Source of the DNA: Janthinobacterium sp. 1_2014MBL_MicDiv
GTDB taxonomy: Bacteria; Pseudomonadota; Gammaproteobacteria; Burkholderiales; Burkholderiaceae_D
NCBI RefSeq assembly: GCF_001865675.1
Contig: NZ_CP011319.1
Coordinates: 1,736,001 to 1,800,000, forward strand
Direction: 5' to 3'
DNA: 64,000 nt
Made by a program: the position numbers and the translations under genes
The notes under the pieces: generated by a model
The model's database searches: none
What the model was told of the DNA's origin: nothing
Seen by the model: only the letters and a program-made list of their open reading frames with translations
Shown here: positions 34,051 to 42,353 of the stretch, piece by piece
Numbering within the stretch: position 1 is the first letter of the stretch
How the letters are laid out: the number at the start of each line of letters is the position of its first letter

Positions 34051-34794
34051 ATGAATTTAGCAAATCAAGTCGTGCTGGTCACGGGCGCCTCGCGCGGCAT
34101 CGGCCGCGCCATCGCCACCGAACTGGGCAAGCAGGGCGCCACCGTCGTCGGCACCGCCACCTCGGAAAGCGGCGCACAGGCCATCACCGATTACCTGGCC
34201 GCCGAAGGCGTGACGGGCAAGGGCCTGGTCCTGAACGTGACGGATGCGGCGCGCTGTGCCGCCGTCGTCGACGAAGTGCAGAAAACCTATGGCAGCCTGT
34301 CGATCCTCGTCAACAATGCGGGCATCACGCAAGACCAGCTGGCCATGCGCATGAAGGATGAGGAGTGGGACAGCGTCATTTCCACCAACCTGTCGGCCGT
34401 TGGCCGCCTGTCGCGCGCGGTTCTGCGCGGCATGATGAAAGCCAAAACTGGGCGTATCATTAACATCACGTCGGTGGTGGCCTCGTCGGGCAATCCGGGA
34501 CAGATGAATTACGCGGCGGCCAAGGCTGGCGTGGAAGGCATGAGCCGCGCGCTGGCGCGCGAAATCGGCAGCCGCAACATTACCGTGAATTGCATCGCCC
34601 CGGGCTTCATCGATACCGACATGACCAAGGCGCTGAGCGAAGAGCAGCACGCGGCGCTGCTGACGCAAATTCCGCTGTCACGCCTGGGCAAGCCGGAAGA
34701 TGTGGCGGCCGCCGTGGCCTTCCTGGCCTCGCCGCAAGCGGCCTATATCACGGGCACGACCCTGCACGTGAATGGCGGAATGTACATGAATTGA
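34051..34794 (+). CDS. fabG: 3-oxoacyl-ACP reductase FabG
   Basis: A 247-residue NADPH-dependent short-chain dehydrogenase that reduces 3-ketoacyl-ACP. It has the cofactor loop VTGASRGIGRAIA, NNAGITQD and the catalytic Ser-Tyr-Lys set (ITSVV; MNYAAAKAG). The AAGGA (34041-34045) upstream supports the ATG at 34051 rather than the in-frame codon at 34033. Confidence 0.97.
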   Translation: MNLANQVVLVTGASRGIGRAIATELGKQGATVVGTATSESGAQAITDYLAAEGVTGKGLVLNVTDAARCAAVVDEVQKTYGSLSILVNNAGITQDQLAMRMKDEEWDSVISTNLSAVGRLSRAVLRGMMKAKTGRIINITSVVASSGNPGQMNYAAAKAGVEGMSRALAREIGSRNITVNCIAPGFIDTDMTKALSEEQHAALLTQIPLSRLGKPEDVAAAVAFLASPQAAYITGTTLHVNGGMYMN

Positions 34795-34972
34795 TGCGAA
34801 AGCAAGGCGGGGCGGCTGTTTGTGGCATGATTCAACGGTCGTTTTTGTCTATAATCGCATCTTTTAGCAGCAGCTTCGGTCGAATTAGCAGCAGACACCG
34901 AAATTAGTATTCGGACGCGCAAACCTGATAAAATGCGCGCACTTTCCGTAACACACACTTTGGAGCCATAAC

Positions 34973-35212
34973 ATGTCGGATATCGAACAACGCGTTAAGA
35001 AAATCGTCGCTGAGCAACTGGGCGTTGCAGAAGCAGACATCAAAATCGAATCCTCCTTCGTCGACGATCTCGGCGCCGATTCCCTGGACACCGTGGAACT
35101 GGTCATGGCCCTGGAAGACGAATTCGAAATGGAAATCCCTGACGAACAAGCTGAAAAAATCACCACCGTGCAACAGGCGATCGACTACGCCACCGCACAC
35201 GTCAAGGCCTAA
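34973..35212 (+). CDS. acpP: Acyl carrier protein
   Basis: A 79-residue acidic carrier whose phosphopantetheine serine is Ser37 in GADSLDTVELVMALE. AcpS, which modifies it, is encoded at 46779-47174. The 178-nt gap after fabG contains a TATAAT at 34850-34855 and a TAAAAT at 34929-34934, so acpP probably has additional promoters, in keeping with its high expression. Confidence 0.98.
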   Translation: MSDIEQRVKKIVAEQLGVAEADIKIESSFVDDLGADSLDTVELVMALEDEFEMEIPDEQAEKITTVQQAIDYATAHVKA

Positions 35213-35241
35213 GCCTGTCTGACCGACTTCAGGAGAATCGC

Positions 35242-36492
35242 TTGAGCCGTTCTAAAAACCGTCGTGTTGTTGTCACCGGCCTGGGCTGCGTTTCACCTGT
35301 CGGCAATACTATTGCCGAGGCGTGGGGCGCAATCATTGAAGGTAAATCCGGCATTGCCACGATTACCAAGTTTGATGCACAGCCATTCACCACGCATTTT
35401 GCCGGTGAAGTCAAAGGCTTCAATATCGAAGATTACATCTCCGGTAAGGAAGCCCGCCACATGGATACCTTTATCCATTACGGCATGGCTGCGGGCATCC
35501 AGGCGATCCAGGACTCCGGTCTGGAAGTGACCGAGGAAAACGCCGAGCGTATCGGCGTCATCATCGGTTCCGGTATCGGTGGCTTGCCGCTGATCGAGGA
35601 AACCAAATCCGAGTACGAAAAGCGCGGTCCGCGCCGTATCTCGCCATTTTTCGTGCCTGCCTCGATCATTAACATGATCTCTGGCAACCTTTCGATCAAA
35701 TATGGTCTGAAGGGCCCGAACCTGGCGATCGTTACGGCGTGTACCACCGGTTTGCACAGCATCGGCGCGGCAGCGCGCATGATCGAGTACGGCGATGCCG
35801 ACGTCATGATCGCCGGCGGTGCCGAGTCGACCGTGTCGCCGCTGGGCCTGGGCGGTTTCGCCTCGGCGCGTGCCTTGTCGACCCGCAACGACGATCCGGC
35901 AACGGCATCGCGTCCGTGGGATACCGACCGCGACGGCTTCGTGCTGGGCGAGGGCGCTGGCGTCATGGTGCTGGAAGAGTACGAGCACGCGGTGGCCCGT
36001 GGTGCCAAGATCTATGCCGAAGTGCATGGTTTCGGGATGAGCGCAGATGCTTATCACATGACCTCGCCGCTGGAAGATGGCAGCGGCGGCAGCAAATCGG
36101 TGATCGCGGCCCTCAACAACGCAGGCTTGAACCCGGATCAGATTCAGTACCTGAACGCGCACGGCACGTCGACCCCGCAAGGCGACGTGGCGGAAGTGAT
36201 GGGCATCAAACGCACCTTCGGCGAGCATGCCAAGAATCTGGTCGTCAACTCGACAAAGTCGATGACGGGCCATTTGCTGGGCGGCGCGGGCGGTCTGGAA
36301 GCGGTGTTTACGGTCCTGGCAGTACACCATCAGGTGTCGCCACCGACCATCAACATCTTCAACCAGGATCCGGCTTGCGATCTCGATTTCTGTGCCAACA
36401 CGGCGCGTGAAATGAAGATCGATTATGCAGTGAAAAATTCGTTCGGCTTCGGCGGTACGAATGGCACGCTGATTTTCGGTAAAGCGAAATAA
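35242..36492 (+). CDS. fabF: Beta-ketoacyl-ACP synthase II FabF
   Basis: A 416-residue elongating condensing enzyme. Catalytic Cys167 lies in TACTTG, with His residues in NAHGTSTPQGD and KSMTGHLLGGAGG. The start is a TTG at 35242: AGGAGAA (35231-35237) sits five bases before it and the next ATG would cut the conserved N-terminus (RVVVTGLGCVSPVG). It follows acpP by 29 nt and closes the fatty-acid cluster, which ends with two consecutive hairpins. Confidence 0.97.
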   Translation: MSRSKNRRVVVTGLGCVSPVGNTIAEAWGAIIEGKSGIATITKFDAQPFTTHFAGEVKGFNIEDYISGKEARHMDTFIHYGMAAGIQAIQDSGLEVTEENAERIGVIIGSGIGGLPLIEETKSEYEKRGPRRISPFFVPASIINMISGNLSIKYGLKGPNLAIVTACTTGLHSIGAAARMIEYGDADVMIAGGAESTVSPLGLGGFASARALSTRNDDPATASRPWDTDRDGFVLGEGAGVMVLEEYEHAVARGAKIYAEVHGFGMSADAYHMTSPLEDGSGGSKSVIAALNNAGLNPDQIQYLNAHGTSTPQGDVAEVMGIKRTFGEHAKNLVVNSTKSMTGHLLGGAGGLEAVFTVLAVHHQVSPPTINIFNQDPACDLDFCANTAREMKIDYAVKNSFGFGGTNGTLIFGKAK

Positions 36493-36505
36493 GCAGGAAC
36501 TTTCA

Positions 36506-36565
36506 AGCGCTCACTGCGGTCAAACCGTAGTGAGCGCTGATTCGGCGCCAACGTTCGTTGGTGCC
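36506..36565 (+). terminator. Two back-to-back hairpins after fabF
   Basis: Hairpin 1 is AGCGCTCACT (36506-36515)/AGTGAGCGCT (36529-36538), extended by an inner CGGT/ACCG helix. Hairpin 2 is GGCGCCAACG (36544-36553)/CGTTGGTGCC (36556-36565). Both stems are strong but neither is followed by a clear T tract, so they may act as partial terminators or 3'-end barriers before the rpoE genes. Confidence 0.55.
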
Positions 36566-36614
36566 TGAATTTGCCCGACATGGTGTCGGCGCGCCTGATG
36601 TTTTTCCCACGTAT

Positions 36615-37142
36615 ATGTCGATCGCGGTAGCGGCTGTCATTCGCACGCCTGTCTGTTTGCGCTGGCTGCAAGCCATGCTTGCCTGCTGCGCGCTATTGGC
36701 TGCCTGGCCGCTTTCGGGCGCCTGGCGGGCCGCGGCCGTGCCCGGCGTGACAGTCGGCGGCCATGCCCTGGGCTGGCCTATGGCAATGCTGAGTGCGCTT
36801 GGCGGGGTGGTATTGCTGCTTTTGCTGCGCAGGCGCAGAAAGCCGCAGGCGCTTGATATTTCGCCGGTCGGCCAGTTGCGCCTGGCGGTATATCTGGAGC
36901 ATGGCGCGGCGCCAGGCGCCTGGGGCGGCGAGACGCAGGCGGGGCAGGGTGCGGAGGCGGCGTCAACGCTGCTGCGCCTGCTGCCCGGCTCCACCCTGTG
37001 GCCGGCGCTGCTGGTGCTCTGCCTGGCGGACGGGCAGGGGCGCGGCGTGACCGTGCTGGCGCAGCGCGGACGCGGTTGCCCGGCATTTCGCCAGCTGGCC
37101 GTGGCTTGCCGGGCCATCGCGGTGCGGGGAAAGGAAGAATAA
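36615..37142 (+). CDS. YgfX/CptA-like membrane protein
   Basis: A 175-residue protein with two N-terminal transmembrane helices (LQAMLACCALLAAWPLSG and MLSALGGVVLLLLLRRRRK). A cytoplasmic region follows with the YgfX pattern LRLLPGSTLWPALLVLCLADG and a final FRQLAVACRAI block. In E. coli YgfX (CptA) affects FtsZ/MreB and is encoded with SdhE; here no sdhE is adjacent. The position between fabF and rpoE is usual for related betaproteobacteria as far as I recall. Start uncertain: ATG 36615 begins just before the first helix. Confidence 0.6.
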   Translation: MSIAVAAVIRTPVCLRWLQAMLACCALLAAWPLSGAWRAAAVPGVTVGGHALGWPMAMLSALGGVVLLLLLRRRRKPQALDISPVGQLRLAVYLEHGAAPGAWGGETQAGQGAEAASTLLRLLPGSTLWPALLVLCLADGQGRGVTVLAQRGRGCPAFRQLAVACRAIAVRGKEE

Positions 37143-37229
37143 AAGTGGGGCGAACACTGAACTTCTTGCAGCGGGCCAACTCTATATCCATACAGGCGCC
37201 CACGCTGCATGCCAACGGGGACATTGGGC

Positions 37230-37832
37230 GTGAGGACAGAGCGCGAGTATGATCAGTTGCTGGTCGAGCGGGTACAGGCCGGCGACAAACGGGCATTTGA
37301 CGTCCTGGTATCGAAATATCAGCGTCGCCTGATGCGTCTGGTGTCGCGCCTCGTGCATGACCCGGCGGAGGCTGAAGATGTGGTGCAGGAAACCTTTATC
37401 AAGGCATACCGGGCGCTGCGCCATTTTCGCGGCGACGCCGCCTTCTACACCTGGTTGTACCGCATCGGCATCAATACGGCCAAGAATTATCTCGTCACCC
37501 AGGGGCGCCGCGCCGCCACGTCCAGCGACGCCGATGCCGAGCAGGCGGAGTCCTTCGATGACGGCAATAAATTGCGTGACAACAATACGCCAGAATCTGT
37601 GCTGGCCAGCAAGCAGATCGCCGCGACCGTCAATGCCGCCATGGATGTGCTGCCCATCGAGTTGCGCACGGCCATCGTGCTGCGCGAGATCGAGGGGCTG
37701 AGCTATGAAGAAATATCGGAGATCATGGCCTGTCCCATCGGCACCGTGCGCAGCCGGATTTTCCGCGCGCGCGAAGTGATCGCGGAGAAATTGAAGCCAT
37801 TGTTGGACATGCCGATTGACAAGCGCTGGTAA
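37230..37832 (+). CDS. rpoE: ECF sigma factor RpoE (sigma-E)
   Basis: A 200-residue extracytoplasmic-function sigma factor. Region 2 contains DPAEAEDVVQETFIKAYRAL and FYTWLYRIGINTAKNYL, and region 4 contains LREIEGLSYEEISEIMACPIGTVRSRIFRAR, both typical of RpoE. It directs the envelope-stress regulon. A GTG at 37230 gives the common N-terminus (V/M)RTEREYDQLLVERVQ with GGGG upstream; an in-frame ATG at 37209 would add seven residues. It is followed by a short rseA and by mucD, the classical stress cluster. Confidence 0.95.
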   Translation: MRTEREYDQLLVERVQAGDKRAFDVLVSKYQRRLMRLVSRLVHDPAEAEDVVQETFIKAYRALRHFRGDAAFYTWLYRIGINTAKNYLVTQGRRAATSSDADAEQAESFDDGNKLRDNNTPESVLASKQIAATVNAAMDVLPIELRTAIVLREIEGLSYEEISEIMACPIGTVRSRIFRAREVIAEKLKPLLDMPIDKRW

Positions 37833-37898
37833 TGTGACGAGGATGGCATGGCTGCGCCCGGTTTTCGCACCGATACTCTTGAAATGGCAGGGCCTATC

Positions 37899-38219
37899 AT
37901 GGACACGCACGCACGATTGCACGAGACTATTTCCGCCCTCGCCGATGGCGAACTGGCGGCCAGCGAACTCGAACTGGCCTTTGCCGCCCTCGATACGGAA
38001 GAGGGTCGCCTGGCCTGGGAGGCGTATCGCCGCATCGGCGATGTCTTGCGCTCGGACCGGCGCGGCCACGAACTGAGCGCCGATTTCGACGCGCGGCTGG
38101 CGGCGTGCCTGGCCGGCGAAGCGGCGTCCGTCCCTGCGCCGCTATCGTCCGTCTCCGCGCCAGGCGTGCCGCCGGGCCTGGCCGAGCCGCTGGAAGCGGG
38201 GCCGCTGGTGCAGCGATAG
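37899..38219 (+). CDS. rseA: RseA-like anti-sigma factor, short form without membrane segment
   Basis: A 106-residue protein matching only the N-terminal sigma-E-binding domain of RseA (TISALADGELAASELELAF, EGRLAWEAYRRIGDVLRSD). The C-terminal part (from about residue 68) is Pro/Ala/Ser-rich, and I see no transmembrane helix or periplasmic domain before the stop at 38219. No rseB follows; mucD comes next. So either it is a cytosolic anti-sigma factor or a regulator released without DegS/RseP cleavage. Start could be 37884 or 37848 in the same frame. Confidence 0.8.
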   Translation: MDTHARLHETISALADGELAASELELAFAALDTEEGRLAWEAYRRIGDVLRSDRRGHELSADFDARLAACLAGEAASVPAPLSSVSAPGVPPGLAEPLEAGPLVQR

Positions 38220-38448
38220 CGTTCGCCGCGCGTCTTACGCGAGGCTTAATGCCGGCCTCTCCCTCTTGACATTGCCCTTCTGCACGATTGACACTATGAG
38301 CAGGCAATATCTTGCTTTTGCGATATATTGTTGCATGGTTTGCCATGCGTGCTGTCAGGTGTGTTTATCCCTGGGATGGCGTCATGACGGCCTATCCCGC
38401 ACGCAGGCAATCGCCTGATCCGTTTTAATATTCGAAAAGATCCATTCC

Positions 38449-39945
38449 ATGAAAAAAAACATGTGTGCCGCCAGCAAGTCGTTTTCAGTGAAGACGCTTT
38501 CCGCCTTATTGTTCGGTACGGCTGGCGTCTTTTTTGCCCCGGCCATGCTGGGCCTGGCGCCGCAAGCGCATGCGGCCGTGTCGGCCGTCAAGCTGCCTGA
38601 TTTCTCGGACCTGGTCGACGCCGTCGGTCCCGCCGTGGTGAATATCCGCACCACCGAGCGGCTGAAAATGGGCGGCCCGGGCGCGGGTGGCCAGGATGAG
38701 CAGGAAATGCAGGAATTCCTGCGCCGCTTCTTTGGCGGCGCCATGCCGACGCCGCGCCAGCAGGCACCGCGCGGCGGCCGCCGTGCCGTGCCGCAGGAGC
38801 AGGAAGTGCAGCGCGGCGTCGGTTCCGGTTTCATCATCTCGGCCGATGGCTACGTGCTGAGCAACGCGCACGTGGTCGATGGCGCTGACGAGGTGTACGT
38901 GACCCTGACGGACAAGCGCGAATTCAAGGCCAAGGTGATCGGCGCCGATGCGCGCACCGACGTGGCCCTGCTGAAAATCGAGGGCGGCAACCTGCCGCGC
39001 CTGACCATCGGCGATTCGAACAAGATCCGCGTGGGCGAATGGGTGATCGCCATCGGTTCGCCGTTCAACCTGGAAAACACCGTGACGGCCGGCATCATTT
39101 CCGCGAAGTCGCGCGATACGGGCGACTACTTGCCGCTGATCCAGAGCGACGTGGCCGTCAATCCCGGCAACTCCGGCGGCCCGCTGATCAATATGCGCGG
39201 CGAGGTGATCGGTATCAATTCGCAGATCGCCACCCTGTCCGGCGCCTACAACGGCATTTCGTTTGCCGTGCCCATCGATGAAGCCATGCGCGTCGGCGAG
39301 CAACTGAAAAAGACGGGCAAGGTCGTGCGCGGCCGCATCGGCGTGCAGATCGGCGAAGTGAGCAAGGAAGTGGCCGAATCGCTGGGCTTGCCGAACGCCA
39401 AGGGGGCGCAAGTGTCGATGGTGGAGCCGGGCGGTCCGGCCGACAAGGCGGGCATCAAGCCGGGCGACATCATCCTGAAATTCAATGGCACGCCGATCGA
39501 GCGTTCGTCCGACCTGCCGCGCCTGGTAGGCGGCGCCGCCGTCAATGGCAAGTCCAGCATCACCGTCTGGCGCAAGGGCGCGCAGCAGGAGATTCCGGTC
39601 ACCGTCGTCGAACTCGAAAGCGAGAAGACGGCCAAGAAGGGCGCCAAGGAGCCGGAAGCGCAAGCCGTCAATGCGCTGGGCCTGAAGGTCAGCGACGTGC
39701 CGGCCGCCAAGAAACAGGAGCTGAAGATCGATGCCGGCGTGCAGGTTGACGATGCCGATGGCGTGGCGGCCCTGGCCGGCTTGCAGCCTGGCGACGTGAT
39801 CTTGCAATTGAACAACGTTGCCGTGAAAGACGCCAAGCAATTCAACGCGCTGGTGGCCAAGCTCGATCCGAAGAAGCCCTCGGCCGTGCTGGTGCGCCGT
39901 GGCGACGTGGCGCAGTTCGTTTCGTTGCGCCCGTCGGCCAAGTAA
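38449..39945 (+). CDS. mucD: Periplasmic serine protease/chaperone DegP/MucD
   Basis: A 498-residue HtrA-family protease. Signal peptide at residues 1-42 (cleavage near AHA). The catalytic triad is His141 (SNAHVV), Asp171 (TDVALL) and Ser242 (NPGNSGGP). Two PDZ domains follow (about 285-375 and 395-495). It degrades misfolded envelope proteins and is part of the sigma-E response. A 229-nt gap upstream contains two TTGACA boxes (38266-38271 and 38288-38293) without convincing -10 partners, so independent expression is possible. Confidence 0.95.
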   Translation: MKKNMCAASKSFSVKTLSALLFGTAGVFFAPAMLGLAPQAHAAVSAVKLPDFSDLVDAVGPAVVNIRTTERLKMGGPGAGGQDEQEMQEFLRRFFGGAMPTPRQQAPRGGRRAVPQEQEVQRGVGSGFIISADGYVLSNAHVVDGADEVYVTLTDKREFKAKVIGADARTDVALLKIEGGNLPRLTIGDSNKIRVGEWVIAIGSPFNLENTVTAGIISAKSRDTGDYLPLIQSDVAVNPGNSGGPLINMRGEVIGINSQIATLSGAYNGISFAVPIDEAMRVGEQLKKTGKVVRGRIGVQIGEVSKEVAESLGLPNAKGAQVSMVEPGGPADKAGIKPGDIILKFNGTPIERSSDLPRLVGGAAVNGKSSITVWRKGAQQEIPVTVVELESEKTAKKGAKEPEAQAVNALGLKVSDVPAAKKQELKIDAGVQVDDADGVAALAGLQPGDVILQLNNVAVKDAKQFNALVAKLDPKKPSAVLVRRGDVAQFVSLRPSAK

Positions 39946-39961
39946 GCCTCTGATTCACCGT

Positions 39962-39995
39962 GCATCCCGGCCGCGGCCGGGATGCCTTCTTTCCT
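39962..39995 (+). terminator. Rho-independent terminator after mucD
   Basis: A perfect inverted repeat GCATCCCGGCC/GGCCGGGATGC (39962-39985) is followed by a pyrimidine-rich tail ending in TTTTT. It is also a self-complementary 24-mer in DNA. Confidence 0.7.
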
Positions 39996-40000
39996 TTTTC

Positions 40001-40255
40001 ATGCACTTCACCCTCTATTCCCGCAGTTATTGCCACCTTTGCCAGGATATGCTGGACGCCTTGCAGCGGTTGCAGACGCCAGAAAGGCCGTTTACCGTCG
40101 AGGTGATCGACATCGACGCGTCGCCCGATGCCACCTTGCTGGCGCGTTTCGACGAGCTGGTGCCGGTGTTGTTTGCCGACCTGGCGCAGCCGGAACTGTG
40201 CCACTATTTCCTCGACGAAGCTGCCGTGCGTCGCAGGCTCGCATGGTACAAATAA
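40001..40255 (+). CDS. Glutaredoxin-family protein (DUF836 type)
   Basis: An 84-residue thioredoxin-fold protein with N-terminal CHLC redox motif (FTLYSRSYCHLCQDMLDAL) and the conserved strand VPVLFADLAQPELC, ending AVRRRLAWYK. It belongs to the small glutaredoxin-like proteins often placed between mucD and lepA in betaproteobacteria. The ATG at 40001 starts the fold directly, six bases past the tail of the mucD terminator. Function unproven. Confidence 0.85.
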   Translation: MHFTLYSRSYCHLCQDMLDALQRLQTPERPFTVEVIDIDASPDATLLARFDELVPVLFADLAQPELCHYFLDEAAVRRRLAWYK

Positions 40256-40272
40256 CAATATTGACATCGCAT

Positions 40273-40289
40273 TGCACCATTCTGGTGCC
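40273..40289. promoter_or_regulatory. NtrC-like operator palindrome (candidate)
   Basis: TGCACCA-TTC-TGGTGCC matches the NtrC consensus arms (TGCACC and GGTGCA) except for the last base. It lies about 90 nt upstream of the structured leader before lepA. A matching sigma-54 promoter is not convincing. Confidence 0.35.
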
Positions 40290-40371
40290 AAAAAGCGGCG
40301 AAATTGCAGCGTTGCCCTTGCGCCGGCCTCATAAGACGGGCTTTCTACTCTGAAATCCGGTAAAATGGGGA

Positions 40372-40462
40372 GGTCGAAAAAGCTACTGTCCGAGGCAGCA
40401 GCTTCTGTCGCTTCAAAAGCGCTCGCCTGGGCATGCAGATGTCCTGCTCGGAGCGCTTTTTT
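40372..40462 (+). ncRNA. Candidate small RNA or attenuator leader upstream of lepA
   Basis: A -10-like TAAAAT (40361-40366) is followed by hairpin 1, AGCTaCTG (40381-40388) with CAGcAGCT (40396-40403). A second stem AAAAGCGCTC (40415-40424)/GAGCGCTTTT (40451-40460) encloses an inner GGGCAT/ATGTCC helix and ends in a T6 run. This is a complete short transcription unit of about 90 nt in an intergenic region of 304 nt. It could instead be the lepA leader with an intrinsic attenuator, or the distal terminator of the glutaredoxin gene. Confidence 0.5.
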
Positions 40463-40559
40463 CATCATGAGTGGGGCGCCCGTCTGGCCCTGTTTGGCCC
40501 GGACATGATCCCCTTGATTCCTGTTAAAGCAGTGTTGTCACTCGCACATATATTAGTTA

Positions 40560-42353
40560 ATGAATAACATACGCAACTTCTCCATCATCGCCCATATTGA
40601 CCACGGTAAATCGACCCTGGCTGACCGCATCATTCAATTGTGCGGCGGCTTGTCCGACCGCGAGATGGAGGCGCAGGTGCTCGATTCGATGGATCTGGAG
40701 CGCGAGCGCGGCATTACCATCAAGGCGCAAACGGCGGCCCTGCACTACAAGGCGCGCGATGGCCAGATCTACAACCTGAACCTGATCGACACGCCGGGCC
40801 ACGTCGACTTCAGCTATGAAGTGTCGCGCTCGCTGTCGGCGTGCGAAGGCGCATTGCTGGTGGTTGACGCGTCGCAAGGCGTGGAAGCGCAAACCGTGGC
40901 CAACTGCTATACGGCGCTGGACCTGGGCGTGGAAGTGGTGCCCGTCCTGAACAAGATCGACTTGCCGAACGCGGACCCGCCGAACGCCATTGCCGAGATC
41001 GAGGACGTGATCGGCATTGACGCGGCCGACGCCGTGCACTGTTCGGCCAAGACGGGCCTGGGCGTGCAGGACGTGCTCGAATCCCTGATCGCCAAGGTGC
41101 CGCCGCCGAAGGGCGACCCGGATGCGCCGCTGCAGGCCCTGATCGTCGACTCGTGGTACGACTCGTACGTGGGCGTGGTGATGCTCGTGCGTGTCGTCAA
41201 CGGCACCTTGAAGCCGAAGGACAAGATCCGCCTGATGGCCACCGATTCGGTGCAGCTGGTGGAAGATATCGGCGTGTTTTCGCCCCGTTCGCAATCGTTG
41301 CCGCAGTTGTCGGCAGGCCAGGTGGGTTTCATCATCGCCGGCATCAAGGAATTGAAGGCGGCGAAAGTGGGCGACACCGTCACCCTGGCCAATCGTCCTG
41401 CCGCCGAACCATTGCCCGGTTTCAAGGAAGTGCAGCCGCAAGTGTTTGCCGGCCTGTTCCCCGTCGAGGCGAACCAGTACGATGCGCTGCGCGACTCGCT
41501 GGAAAAACTGAAACTGAACGACGCGGCCCTGATGTACGAGCCGGAAGTGTCGCAGGCGCTGGGCTTCGGCTTCCGCTGCGGCTTCCTGGGCTTGCTGCAC
41601 ATGGAAATCGTGCAGGAGCGCCTCGAGCGCGAATTCGACATGGACCTGATCACGACGGCGCCGACCGTCGTGTATGAAGTGATCCAGCGCGATGGCAGCC
41701 TGATCAACGTCGACAATCCGTCGAAAATGCCCGATCCGTCGCGCATCGAGGAAGTGCGCGAGCCTATCGTCACGGTCAACCTGTACATGCCGCAGGAATA
41801 CGTGGGCTCCGTGATCACCCTGTGTATCGCCAAGCGCGGCATCCAGCTGGACATGAGCTACCACGGCCGCCAGGTCAAGCTCGTGTATGAAATGCCGATG
41901 GCCGAGATCGTGCTGGACTTCTTCGACCGCCTGAAATCGACGTCGCGCGGCTATGCCTCGATGGACTACGAGTTCAAGGAATACCGTGCGGCCGACGTGG
42001 TCAAGGTCGATATGCTGATCAACAGCGAAAAAGTCGATGCGCTGGCCATCATCGTCCACCGCTCGAACAGCCAGTACCGTGGCCGCCAGGTGGCTGCCAA
42101 GATGCGCGAACTGATCCCGCGCCAGATGTTCGACGTGGCCATCCAGGCCACCATCGGCGCCAACATCATATCGCGCGAGAACGTGAAAGCCCTGCGCAAG
42201 AACGTGCTGGCGAAGTGCTATGGCGGCGATATCAGCCGCAAGAAAAAATTGCTGGAAAAACAAAAAGCGGGTAAGAAGCGCATGAAGCAAGTGGGTTCCG
42301 TGGAGATCCCGCAAGAGGCATTCCTGGCAATTTTACAAGTGGACGATAAATGA
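40560..42353 (+). CDS. lepA: Elongation factor 4 LepA
   Basis: A 597-residue translational GTPase. G1 is AHIDHGKST, G2 region RGITIKAQ, G3 DTPGHVD, G4 NKIDLP. The EF4-specific C-terminal domain is present (YHGRQVKLVYEMPMAEI, KVDMLINSEKVDALAII, CYGGDISRKKKLLEKQKAGKKRMK). It promotes initiation-related steps and back-translocation on ribosomes. The stop overlaps the ATG of lepB by 4 nt, so the two genes are coupled, as in many bacteria. Confidence 0.98.
   Translation: MNNIRNFSIIAHIDHGKSTLADRIIQLCGGLSDREMEAQVLDSMDLERERGITIKAQTAALHYKARDGQIYNLNLIDTPGHVDFSYEVSRSLSACEGALLVVDASQGVEAQTVANCYTALDLGVEVVPVLNKIDLPNADPPNAIAEIEDVIGIDAADAVHCSAKTGLGVQDVLESLIAKVPPPKGDPDAPLQALIVDSWYDSYVGVVMLVRVVNGTLKPKDKIRLMATDSVQLVEDIGVFSPRSQSLPQLSAGQVGFIIAGIKELKAAKVGDTVTLANRPAAEPLPGFKEVQPQVFAGLFPVEANQYDALRDSLEKLKLNDAALMYEPEVSQALGFGFRCGFLGLLHMEIVQERLEREFDMDLITTAPTVVYEVIQRDGSLINVDNPSKMPDPSRIEEVREPIVTVNLYMPQEYVGSVITLCIAKRGIQLDMSYHGRQVKLVYEMPMAEIVLDFFDRLKSTSRGYASMDYEFKEYRAADVVKVDMLINSEKVDALAIIVHRSNSQYRGRQVAAKMRELIPRQMFDVAIQATIGANIISRENVKALRKNVLAKCYGGDISRKKKLLEKQKAGKKRMKQVGSVEIPQEAFLAILQVDDK

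Noticed and set aside
40261..40266. Perfect TTGACA upstream of lepA as a -35 box
   Set aside because: No -10-like hexamer lies 16-18 bp downstream.
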